Of a stretch of 64,000 nucleotides of DNA, positions 43,906 to 55,549 are shown piece by piece (the stretch's first letter is position 1; the number at the start of each line of letters is the position of its first letter). The position numbers were made by a program, and so were the translations under genes. The DNA lies in contig NC_088323.1 of NCBI RefSeq assembly GCF_910592395.1, positions 12,635,501-12,699,500 on the forward strand, written 5' to 3'. The notes under the pieces are model-generated. The model saw only the letters and a list, made by a program, of their open reading frames with translations, was not told where the DNA came from and did no database searches. The DNA is from Lineus longissimus. Lineage: Eukaryota > Nemertea > Pilidiophora > Heteronemertea > Lineidae.

Positions 43906-44163
43906 ATGGGGATCTGTGCGAGTTTTAGGTCCTACAGGTCTCGAACTTGTAAAATCTGTAAACATGCCTTCAAATCCCATTATGATAATGAAGAGATTGC
44001 CCCATGTCTGGGAGACTGTTTTGAAACCATCGCTAATTTTGGTAGATCGGTGCCCGGCTATTTGGTTTTAAAAACCCTATTTTTCCCCATCAAAACAGCA
44101 CTTTTCATTATTCAAATGATAACTTATTGTCTGAAGACTTATTTCATAGCAGAAAAGTACTAA
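43906..44163 (+). CDS. Small ORF, 85 aa, membrane-like
   Basis: This sits inside the TIR element upstream of the array. The product starts MGICASFRSYRSRTCKICKH. It has a CxxC pair near the N-terminus, a few acidic residues, and a hydrophobic C-terminal stretch (about residues 51-75). No family is recognised. It may be captured sequence or a chance ORF. Confidence 0.25.
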   Translation: MGICASFRSYRSRTCKICKHAFKSHYDNEEIAPCLGDCFETIANFGRSVPGYLVLKTLFFPIKTALFIIQMITYCLKTYFIAEKY

Positions 44164-44230
44164 TAACTCTGATTTGATGCGAAAAATCTAACTTTATTTG
44201 ATAACTTGATTTTCCCTTGGCCGTGGATCG

Positions 44231-47200
44231 GAGACAAGACCACAATTGATTTTTTAAGCCTTTTAGCAGTTAAATTGTCAATGTTTGACCGCGACGCATC
44301 AACAAACGCGTCAAGTAGTGAAACTGAAATTCGGATATGATATACGGGTTAGTCTTGCGAGTAACTGGTGCGATGGAAATTGGTGATTGACCACGGAAAT
44401 TTTTTTATAATCGACAAATTAGACAGACTTTGATATTTCCACTGTTTTCAGCCAACTGGCAGAAAAAACTCAAAACACGCCCCCTATTACCCAATTAGCA
44501 AAATTCGAAATTAATTTTTTCATCAAATAATTTCTTTATATCTGTAGACTTGCCACAGCAAATATTTTTTCAATACCTCTCCAAATATGTACTTGAGAGT
44601 AAAAAACATGCACTCGTCTAATTGATAGGCCTCGACCCTCCAACCTATGAATATTCATTAGTGGTCTTGTCTCAATGAAGGTACATTTCAGGGGTTAACA
44701 TTTTGAGATTTTTTTCAAACTAATGTACATGACATCCCACAACTCTCCAACAAAGGAAAGTCATATCTGGACATTTTTGGAGAAATGAGAGACATTTCAA
44801 AGAGTGGTACAACTGTGCCAAAGCGACGAAAGAGGACAAAATCGACAAAAAGTCATGATTTTGCAGCCAACAGCACCAAATTCAAAGACCTGCCCTGGCC
44901 AGAATAAGCAAGCTATGGAGCTGAAAATTTAGGATGTGATTTAGGAATATATTTGCTGCTTAGGGCACAACTTTCAGAATCAAGGCCTAAGTAGTTTCAA
45001 AGAAATTACAAAATGAATGGCAACACAACAAGACTTGTAAAAATGAAACCGAACTTAGACCGGGGTCAGGTTGACTCTTATTTGGGTCAAATTAAGTTTT
45101 TTTCTCATTATTTTAGCTTGTTTTGACCTTAAATCATCAGCAATACAATATTCTAAATGAATTAGAGTGATTTGAGCACATTCAAATTTTTCACTATATT
45201 GACCCAAAATGTAGTGTAAATAGAGACAAGACCACAATTGATTTTTTAAGCCTTTTAGCAGTTAAATTGTCAATGTTTGACCGCGACGCATCAACAAACG
45301 CGTCAAGTAGTGAAACTGAAATTCGGATATGATATACGGGTTAGTCTTGCGAGTAACTGGTGCGATGGAAATTGGTGATTGACCACGGAAATTTTTTTAT
45401 AATCGACAAATTAGACAGACTTTGATATTTCCACTGTTTTCAGCCAACTGGCAGAAAAAACTCAAAACACGCCCCCTATTACCCAATTAGCAAAATTCGA
45501 AATTAATTTTTTCATCAAATAATTTCTTTATATCTGTAGACTTGCCACAGCAAATATTTTTTCAATACCTCTCCAAATATGTACTTGAGAGTAAAAAACA
45601 TGCACTCGTCTAATTGATAGGCCTCGACCCTCCAACCTATGAATATTCATTAGTGGTCTTGTCTCAATGAAGGTACATTTCAGGGGTTAACATTTTGAGA
45701 TTTTTTTCAAACTAATGTACATGACATCCCACAACTCTCCAACACAGGAAAGTCATATCTGGACATTTTTGGAGAAATGAGAGACATTTCAAAGAGTGGT
45801 ACAACTGTGCCAAAGCGACGAAAGAGGACAAAATCGACAAAAAGTCATGATTTTGCAGCCAACAGCACCAAATTCAAAGACCTGCCCTGGCCAGAATAAG
45901 CAAGCTATGGAGCTGAACATTTAGGATGTGATTTAGGAATATATTTGCTGCTTAGGGCACAACTTTCAGAATCAAGGCCTAAGTAGTTTCAAAGAAATTA
46001 CAAAATGAATGGCAACACAACAAGACTTGTAAAAATGAAACCGAACTTAGACCGGGGTCAGGTTGACTCTTATTTGGGTCAAATTAAGTTTTTTTCTCAT
46101 TATTTTAGCTTGTTTTGACCTTAAATCATCAGCAATACAATATTCTAAATGAATTAGAGTGATTTGAGCACATTCAAATTTTTCACTATATTGACCCAAA
46201 ATGTAGTGTAAATAGAGACAAGACCACAATTGATTTTTTAAGCCTTTTAGCAGTTAAATTGTCAATGTTTGACCGCGACGCATCAACAAACGCGTCAAGT
46301 AGTGAAACTGAAATTCGGATATGATATACGGGTTAGTCTTGCGAGTAACTGGTGCGATGGAAATTGGTGATTGACCACGGAAATTTTTTTATAATCGACA
46401 AATTAGACAGACTTTGATATTTCCACTGTTTTCAGCCAACTGGCAGAAAAAACTCAAAACACGCCCCCTATTACCCAATTAGCAAAATTCGAAATTAATT
46501 TTTTCATCAAATAATTTCTTTATATCTGTAGACTTGCCACAGCAAATATTTTTTCAATACCTCTCCAAATATGTACTTGAGAGTAAAAAACATGCACTCG
46601 TCTAATTGATAGGCCTCGACCCTCCAACCTATGAATATTCATTAGTGGTCTTGTCTCAATGAAGGTACATTTCAGGGGTTAACATTTTGAGATTTTTTTC
46701 AAACTAATGTACATGACATCCCACAACTCTCCAACAAAGGAAAGTCATATCTGGACATTTTTGGAGAAATGAGAGACATTTCAAAGAGTGGTACAACTGT
46801 GCCAAAGCGACGAAAGAGGACAAAATCGACAAAAAGTCATGATTTTGCAGCCAACAGCACCAAATTCAAAGACCTGCCCTGGCCAGAATAAGCAAGCTAT
46901 GGAGCTGAACATTTAGGATGTGATTTAGGAATATATTTGCTGCTTAGGGCACAACTTTCAGAATCAAGGCCTAAGTAGTTTCAAAGAAATTACAAAATGA
47001 ATGGCAACACAACAAGACTTGTAAAAATGAAACCGAACTTAGACCGGGGTCAGGTTGACTCTTATTTGGGTCAAATTAAGTTTTTTTCTCATTATTTTAG
47101 CTTGTTTTGACCTTAAATCATCAGCAATACAATATTCTAAATGAATTAGAGTGATTTGAGCACATTCAAATTTTTCACTATATTGACCCAAAATGTAGTG

Positions 47201-50200
47201 TAAATAGAGACAAGACCACAATTGATTTTTTAAGCCTTTTAGCAGTTAAATTGTCAATGTTTGACCGCGACGCATCAACAAACGCGTCAAGTAGTGAAAC
47301 TGAAATTCGGATATGATATACGGGTTAGTCTTGCGAGTAACTGGTGCGATGGAAATTGGTGATTGACCACGGAAATTTTTTTATAATCGACAAATTAGAC
47401 AGACTTTGATATTTCCACTGTTTTCAGCCAACTGGCAGAAAAAACTCAAAACACGCCCCCTATTACCCAATTAGCAAAATTCGAAATTAATTTTTTCATC
47501 AAATAATTTCTTTATATCTGTAGACTTGCCACAGCAAATATTTTTTCAATACCTCTCCAAATATGTACTTGAGAGTAAAAAACATGCACTCGTCTAATTG
47601 ATAGGCCTCGACCCTCCAACCTATGAATATTCATTAGTGGTCTTGTCTCAATGAAGGTACATTTCAGGGGTTAACATTTTGAGATTTTTTTCAAACTAAT
47701 GTACATGACATCCCACAACTCTCCAACAAAGGAAAGTCATATCTGGACATTTTTGGAGAAATGAGAGACATTTCAAAGAGTGGTACAACTGTGCCAAAGC
47801 GACGAAAGAGGACAAAATCGACAAAAAGTCATGATTTTGCAGCCAACAGCACCAAATTCAAAGACCTGCCCTGGCCAGAATAAGCAAGCTATGGAGCTGA
47901 ACATTTAGGATGTGATTTAGGAATATATTTGCTGCTTAGGGCACAACTTTCAGAATCAAGGCCTAAGTAGTTTCAAAGAAATTACAAAATGAATGGCAAC
48001 ACAACAAGACTTGTAAAAATGAAACCGAACTTAGACCGGGGTCAGGTTGACTCTTATTTGGGTCAAATTAAGTTTTTTTCTCATTATTTTAGCTTGTTTT
48101 GACCTTAAATCATCAGCAATACAATATTCTAAATGAATTAGAGTGATTTGAGCACATTCAAATTTTTCACTATATTGACCCAAAATGTAGTGTAAATAGA
48201 GACAAGACCACAATTGATTTTTTAAGCCTTTTAGCAGTTAAATTGTCAATGTTTGACCGCGACGCATCAACAAACGCGTCAAGTAGTGAAACTGAAATTC
48301 GGATATGATATACGGGTTAGTCTTGCGAGTAACTGGTGCGATGGAAATTGGTGATTGACCACGGAAATTTTTTTATAATCGACAAATTAGACAGACTTTG
48401 ATATTTCCACTGTTTTCAGCCAACTGGCAGAAAAAACTCAAAACACGCCCCCTATTACCCAATTAGCAAAATTCGAAATTAATTTTTTCATCAAATAATT
48501 TCTTTATATCTGTAGACTTGCCACAGCAAATATTTTTTCAATACCTCTCCAAATATGTACTTGAGAGTAAAAAACATGCACTCGTCTAATTGATAGGCCT
48601 CGACCCTCCAACCTATGAATATTCATTAGTGGTCTTGTCTCAATGAAGGTACATTTCAGGGGTTAACATTTTGAGATTTTTTTCAAACTAATGTACATGA
48701 CATCCCACAACTCTCCAACAAAGGAAAGTCATATCTGGACATTTTTGGAGAAATGAGAGACATTTCAAAGAGTGGTACAACTGTGCCAAAGCGACGAAAG
48801 AGGACAAAATCGACAAAAAGTCATGATTTTGCAGCCAACAGCACCAAATTCAAAGACCTGCCCTGGCCAGAATAAGCAAGCTATGGAGCTGAACATTTAG
48901 GATGTGATTTAGGAATATATTTGCTGCTTAGGGCACAACTTTCAGAATCAAGGCCTAAGTAGTTTCAAAGAAATTACAAAATGAATGGCAACACAACAAG
49001 ACTTGTAAAAATGAAACCGAACTTAGACCGGGGTCAGGTTGACTCTTATTTGGGTCAAATTAAGTTTTTTTCTCATTATTTTAGCTTGTTTTGACCTTAA
49101 ATCATCAGCAATACAATATTCTAAATGAATTAGAGTGATTTGAGCACATTCAAATTTTTCACTATATTGACCCAAAATGTAGTGTAAATAGAGACAAGAC
49201 CACAATTGATTTTTTAAGCCTTTTAGCAGTTAAATTGTCAATGTTTGACCGCGACGCATCAACAAACGCGTCAAGTAGTGAAACTGAAATTCGGATATGA
49301 TATACGGGTTAGTCTTGCGAGTAACTGGTGCGATGGAAATTGGTGATTGACCACGGAAATTTTTTTATAATCGACAAATTAGACAGACTTTGATATTTCC
49401 ACTGTTTTCAGCCAACTGGCAGAAAAAACTCAAAACACGCCCCCTATTACCCAATTAGCAAAATTCGAAATTAATTTTTTCATCAAATAATTTCTTTATA
49501 TCTGTAGACTTGCCACAGCAAATATTTTTTCAATACCTCTCCAAATATGTACTTGAGAGTAAAAAACATGCACTCGTCTAATTGATAGGCCTCGACCCTC
49601 CAACCTATGAATATTCATTAGTGGTCTTGTCTCAATGAAGGTACATTTCAGGGGTTAACATTTTGAGATTTTTTTCAAACTAATGTTCATGACATCCCAC
49701 AACTCTCCAACAAAGGAAAGTCATATCTGGACATTTTTGGAGAAATGAGAGACATTTCAAAGAGTGGTACAACTGTGCCAAAGCGACGAAAGAGGACAAA
49801 ATCGACAAAAAGTCATGATTTTGCAGCCAACAGCACCAAATTCAAAGACCTGCCCTGGCCAGAATAAGCAAGCTATGGAGCTGAACATTTAGGATGTGAT
49901 TTAGGAATATATTTGCTGCTTAGGGCACAACTTTCAGAATCAAGGCCTAAGTAGTTTCAAAGAAATTACAAAATGAATGGCAACACAACAAGACTTGTAA
50001 AAATGAAACCGAACTTAGACCGGGGTCAGGTTGACTCTTATTTGGGTCAAATTAAGTTTTTTTCTCATTATTTTAGCTTGTTTTGACCTTAAATCATCAG
50101 CAATACAATATTCTAAATGAATTAGAGTGATTTGAGCACATTCAAATTTTTCACTATATTGACCCAAAATGTAGTGTAAATAGAGACAAGACCACAATTG

Positions 50201-50625
50201 ATTTTTTAAGCCTTTTAGCAGTTAAATTGTCAATGTTTGACCGCGACGCATCAACAAACGCGTCAAGTAGTGAAACTGAAATTCGGATATGATATACGGG
50301 TTAGTCTTGCGAGTAACTGGTGCGATGGAAATTGGTGATTGACCACGGAAATTTTTTTATAATCGACAAATTAGACAGACTTTGATATTTCCACTGTTTT
50401 CAGCCAACTGGCAGAAAAAACTCAAAACACGACCCCTATTACCCAATTAGCAAAATTCGAAATTAATTTTTTCATCAAATAATTTCTTTATATCTGTAGA
50501 CTTGCCACAGCAAATATTTTTTCAATACCTCTCCAAATATGTACTTGAGAGTAAAAAACATGCACTCGTCTAATTGATAGGCCTCGACCCTCCAACCTAT
50601 GAATATTCATTAGTGGTCTTGTCTC
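44231..50625. repeat. Tandem array (A-B)x6-A, 992-bp period, flanked by ATCG
   Basis: GAGACAAGACCAC starts occur at 44231, 45223, 46215, 47207, 48199, 49191 and 50183. Segment A (443 bp) begins with this word and ends with its exact inverse GTGGTCTTGTCTC; segment B is 549 bp. Length is exactly 6x992+443. The array starts and ends with A and is flanked by ATCG on both sides (44227-44230, 50626-50629). Only about four single-base variants were seen between units (A/C near 44926, A/C near 45743, A/T near 49686, C/A near 50430). The 60-codon minus-strand ORF in each unit has no motif. Confidence 0.93.
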
Positions 50626-50702
50626 ATCGAGTTTGTTTACAATATGCAGCGCCATCTTGGAAAAGCCGGGACGTCACCGCGGTATCCTCCTTGGTTAATA
50701 GA

Positions 50703-51799
50703 TCTATAGTTGGACAGTTTATAACCTAATAACTCTGGATAATATTGACTTACATTTCATAAGCTTTCGGACTCAGCTGAGTCCTTGGTCACATGATCAC
50801 TCATGACGTCATCGGGCGTAGTGATCGGCGGGGATCCTGAATACGTTGCAACGAGTCACTACGCCCGATGACGGTGATTTGGCATTTTGGCCAACGTATT
50901 ATGGTGTATATAATGTACAGCATTCTCTGAACATAACTTTCGTTGTTTGCATCAGCACATTTGACTCGCGATTTCCGGCATGACAGCTGTTGTCATTGCT
51001 TACCACGTTTTAATTTGGCTTCGCCATCTTTTCATTGTCAGTGTGCATCGGTTTCACCGCATGTTATCGCGTGTTTAATTCATATTCCCTTTTTGAAGCG
51101 CTTGTGATAAATTCTTGTTGACATAGCACGGCAAGTCAGCCATTATCACGTGATCGTGTTGTGTCCCATTTACGCGGTTGCTAAGAATATCCTTGCGCTT
51201 GACTTAGATCGTCAATTCATAATAATTCGATTAATAACCGTGGTTGTGCGTTTAACCGCGATTCCAGTCACTTTTATTTATTCCGTGTGACTGATATTTA
51301 ATCTGGTTTCTATGCAATAAGTTGTCCTTATTAGTTTTTGGGACCTCGTAAGCCTGTTCGTCTCCAACCGTAGTTGCTAGGGGGCGTTTCTTCTTCCCAC
51401 TCCGACTTCGTCTTCGAGGTTAAATTACAGTTATATCTAGTAGTATCCAGTTTATAAATGAACATTTTCATAGCGTTATTCCATCCGTTTTTTAATTATA
51501 ACTTGGCTCGGAGCAAAAGATGGCTACCACGAAGTGTCTATCCATCCAAGTTGCAGTCCACGAGGCCCAAACCAACAGGTCTGGAAATCAAAATAATATT
51601 GTGCTGGTACACGTATCACAGTGACGAAGTGTTCATCAGTTCATTTGAATTGCAGTCATCATCAGACGACTTTATAATTCACCCTCAAAGTTGAATTGTA
51701 GGTGAACGATTTATTCCTCAGTTGACTGTACGCCATGCATTCGAGCGAGAATTGGGTTTCTGTTTCAACAGCGACATTCGTACAAACATTATATTGCCT
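50703..51799. other. Non-coding stretch with a hairpin
   Basis: A perfect 16-bp inverted repeat TCATCGGGCGTAGTGA lies at 50809-50824 and 50856-50871. No gene recognised. Confidence 0.5.
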
Positions 51800-52060
51800 T
51801 ATTTCCAGTTCGATTTCACTGTGTCGTGCGAGTTCTACATTTGGTCGACACGATCCATCGCCTTGTCGAGAATATTCCTCAACTCTACTGGTAATCGTGA
51901 TGGTTTTATAAATTCGAAGTTCACGCGTACTGTTGATAATTTCATCCACTGTGAGTACTTCATCATTAAGGCATCGCACCGGCCAAATGTACGAGTCATA
52001 TACTACATGTACTAAGTTACACCATCGCCGAAAACATTTCTCACATGATTTGCACGATGC
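51800..52060 (-). repeat. Duplicated exon-like sequence R4, copy 2
   Basis: Diverged copy of 33440-33740. The minus-strand frame is open from 51979 to 51662 and includes VEEYSRQGDGSC. Function unknown. Confidence 0.5.
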
Positions 52061-52572
52061 ACGGATGATGGATATCGTTAAATATACAGGCTGTCTAAAT
52101 TATACTGTTTAGGGAGACTGGCCTCAGGCTCTGGGAGGCAACCAGTCTATGACTAACGAAATTCCCAAATCAAAGAACACAGTACAGGCCTGCCTGTCAT
52201 CCAGGCAACAGCACAGAGAAAGAAAGAAAACCTGGCCGATGACGGAGAGCACCGACGATCCGGCGTCTAACCGGGTGTGCACGCAACAGCATCGATTAAT
52301 GTGTAATGGCAATTTTAAAGGTTTTGGGACTTAAGTGTTTTTTTACCCCAGTTTAAATTTCCCTCCAAGTTTAACTTGTCTTATTCCTGGGACCAAGTTT
52401 GGGTTGATCTATACTTGCTGGACCCAGGTTACTTGACCCCTTGTTTTTGGTAAGGAAGATCCCTTCCTCAGCTCTATCTGTTTTAGTTTCTTCCTTTTCA
52501 CACATGTTTTCAAGTTTTAGTTCCTGTGAGGAGCAGTCTTGTTATGGCCCCCTTTGGTAAGATGACCCAATG
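52061..52572. other. Non-coding stretch
   Basis: No supported gene or repeat. Confidence 0.4.
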
Positions 52573-52575
52573 TAA

Positions 52576-53904
52576 GGTAAAATGGGGTAATTGTTGCCCC
52601 TTTTTCACCTATAACTTTGGTTACGCAAGAGATTTCCAGGCAGATTCACTAAAACCGGCCTGCATCTTGTAGTGGCACTTCTCCCAATTTTACAGCCTGC
52701 AATTTAGGACACTTTGTCTAAAACAATGCCTCTGAGAGACAACATAAGACTCGTGGTCAGGGGCTACAAATACCCCGTGGCCTTAGGGTATTTGTAGCAC
52801 CTGACTAAAATTTAAAATTGCATGTTTTTTTAAGGATGAGAACATTTTTTTTCACAGGTTTATGGTCTGTATTGGTGATATAACTTTCCATATTATTCCA
52901 ATCTAGGTTGACGACGAGATTCTGCTTCATGTATCAAACGGTACTTATTGAACACATTAAGGGATGTTCAATGCAATCACTTCCCAACAATTTAAATAAT
53001 ATCGTCGCAAATCAGACTGATTTTAAACTGGTGTAAAAACACAAAGTTCTATTTATCACCTCTGTTGTACATTACACCTTGTGTCAGATAACATCTTATG
53101 ATATTCTGAATTAACTGACGGTTTTGTCGTGCTCTATTAAAAACTGTAGTTTCAGGCATTGGTCATGTATCAACTCAAACTATAGATGGCATCACTTAAT
53201 GGTAATGCAATGCACCATAGGAAATGCTGCTATCTAGTCAATGATGTAACTTTAACTAGAGACACCAGTAACTTCGAAAATATTAACATTATCCGAAATA
53301 ATGTTAGATAAACTAGTATGAAACCTCAAATGTATCATTGTTGGTACATAAAGGGTTAAAATTGTATCTTAATCGGATAGATTTATGACCAATTAATCTA
53401 CTTTAGGTATAAGAATAAAGAAACCTAGCATCTTCATGATTTATGACAGGATATATTGAGCTTTTTATAGGGCTACAAATTACCCCGAACCAACGGGCTA
53501 CAAATACCCCGATGGTACCTTTGTCAGAAAAGTGTCTCTGAAAAATTTAATTTTGATAATGACATAAAATGCCGAATACAACATTCACTGCACTCAATAC
53601 TGATCACCTGAACCAAGTTTCAAATTATATCAATGCCCTGTAAGTGTGGAAAATTCATAACTGCAAAATGTTCGATCCCAACTTTTTTGTGCATGTGTCT
53701 GATTTGTTTACTTCTCATAGCCAAAGCTCTTACATAACATGCTGCATAATCCAAAACTATTTATGTTGTGATACTCAAAAGTCGCCTCTTTAATATCCAT
53801 GCTTGAGTTGGCGGAATAATTCCATGCTTACAAGAATATGAATCAAAAACGTTGCCAGGGGCTACAATTACAACGACGCTAAAAATACCCCCACCCCCTT
53901 TACC
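52576..53904 (+). mobile_element. Harbinger-like nonautonomous element R3, TAA target site
   Basis: It starts GGTAAAATGGGGTAATTGTT and ends CCCCCTTTACC, with TAA on each side (52573-52575, 53905-53907). Repeated GGGCTACAAATACCCCG and its inverse occur inside (about 52762-52800, 53469-53510), making local hairpins. A partial inverted copy lies at 36151-36785. No ORF. Confidence 0.7.
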
Positions 53905-53907
53905 TAA

Positions 53908-55490
53908 TATAGATAGTATTGAACCCTTTAATTGTACTGGTTGTATTGTAGATATTTCAGTAGGAAGGATTTTCTAGTGCCTTGCCTGCTCATGCCCCAT
54001 GTCATGTTGGTTCTCTTCCATGTGAAATATTGCTATTATGTAATAGGATGTAATTCGTGCATGTATAAAAATAACGCTTAGTATTTCACATATATTGATC
54101 AATATTATTGATTCAACTCTATTTGCAGCATAGACGTTTCAAAATATTGAAAAACATCTATGAAGCAGCTTAGCATTATATATCATTCGTTGACGGCATA
54201 CATGGAAACTCGATTGGGAGAGTTCCAAAAGTTCGCACTCTCAAAGGAGTTATCCTAAAACGTGTACATTCTCCATCGACAAGTCCACGATCTCCACCTC
54301 AAAGCTTGAATATCTCGCCTTGCTATGCTTTGATAATACTGTGATAATATAAATGAAAAATAAGTTTTTGACGTGGCTACTGTGGTGTGATGTAACCAGC
54401 AAGGCTGTGTGACCGTTTGTGAAGACAAATTCTTCACTTGATCCCTTAAATCATGATCGGGTGTTGAAGATGTATTGGTCGATGTCCTTTAGGTCCCCTG
54501 TGTGACGTCATGCCTTGGAGACTGTCATGACGTCATGTTCCGTCGGAGCGGAACAAAATGCGCGGGATGTGGTTACTGCTTTTGCATGTGATGTGTTTTA
54601 TGGCCGTGCATGTGCGCGTGGTCGTGGTACTCCCGATATTTCCAGTTAGGTTGAGTTTGGGGCAGTAGCAACAAGAGCTCTTGGCTCTTAGGCACACATT
54701 CCGGTGGCAAACGGGTTGTGCCAGCAGTTGGGATTTGTAGCATCCGTTGACTGTGGTGCGTTCTCGGTTAATTTGGCTCTGACCAAAAGGTCCCGAAGGT
54801 TGGGAGGTCTGTGGCCGAATGTAATCCGAGAGTCATGTAAATGACGTGTTGTTGTTGATTTCAGGAGAACGGGCTAGTTGTGACTTACAATTCGTTGTAG
54901 TGCTTGGAAGCCTGGAATGAAGGTCGAAATGAGGCAGAAAATTGTCCTCAGGCGTCCCTGGTGGGTCGTCTGTTTCTCGTTGGGCCTCATCTCTGAGCAA
55001 ATCAGATCTTGAGGTACAAAAGGCCTGGATAAGGGATGTCTCCACAACCGATGAGGGATTATAGCCGCGTCATTCTGGGTCTATGGGGGATTTGATACAA
55101 GACATTTTAAAGCGTTTTTTAGTTCTTTACAGCTTTTTTCAAAAAATGTGCCACAAATTGTTAGCTTACAGCAATTTACATGTTCATACTTTTAACAGTC
55201 ATGACGACTGTGTCATGGTTGTATTTACTAACCTGACAACAGTAGCCATGGATGTATTTACAAAACATCGAGTAATTTTATATGTATGTAGAACTCAGAG
55301 AACAAAAGATAGCAAATTAAAGTTAGCAAAAATTAATCCCTGCAAAAACAAGGCAGATTTTGCTGTTGGAATTACACATGCTTATGGGATGGAAACCTTG
55401 CTAGTTTCAACTGAGCTTCAAGTTTCTTTTTCCTGGCCCTCTTGTTTGGTAACAGTGATGAGTTGTCTCGTCAACGATGAAATTTATCTG
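53908..55490. other. Non-coding stretch
   Basis: Nothing recognised. The open frame at 55083-55565 has no motif and owes its C-terminus to the ATC microsatellite. Confidence 0.4.
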
Positions 55491-55494
55491 AGCT

Positions 55495-55496
<2 letters not shown>

Positions 55497-55547
<51 letters not shown>

Positions 55548-55549
55548 TA
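55497..55549 (+). repeat. (ATC)n microsatellite
   Basis: About 17 uninterrupted CAT/ATC units. Confidence 0.95.

Larger units (their letters stand above)
43348..50693. mobile_element. TIR element with 9-bp target duplication, hosting the 992-bp array
   Basis: A 24-bp perfect inverted repeat (43348-43371 and 50670-50693) begins CAAGGAGGATACCGCGGTGA. It is flanked by GTTAATAGA on both sides (43339-43347, 50694-50702). Nine bases fit a Mutator-like or similar superfamily; no transposase is present. Without the internal array the element would be about 950 bp, a normal size for a nonautonomous copy. Confidence 0.9.

Noticed and set aside
45055-50197. Six identical 60-codon ORFs, one per 992-bp unit
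   Set aside because: Identical only because the DNA repeats; short, no motif, and the unit is not under visible coding constraint.
44231-50625. Array as a classical TRIM/LTR element
   Set aside because: A lacks TG...CA ends, and neither strand shows a primer-binding site after A or a polypurine tract before it.
44231-50625. CRISPR-like array
   Set aside because: Repeat period is 992 bp with no unique spacers, and the host is a eukaryote.
54500-54545. TGACGTCA-like CRE sites as a promoter
   Set aside because: Two short matches without an identifiable gene start nearby.
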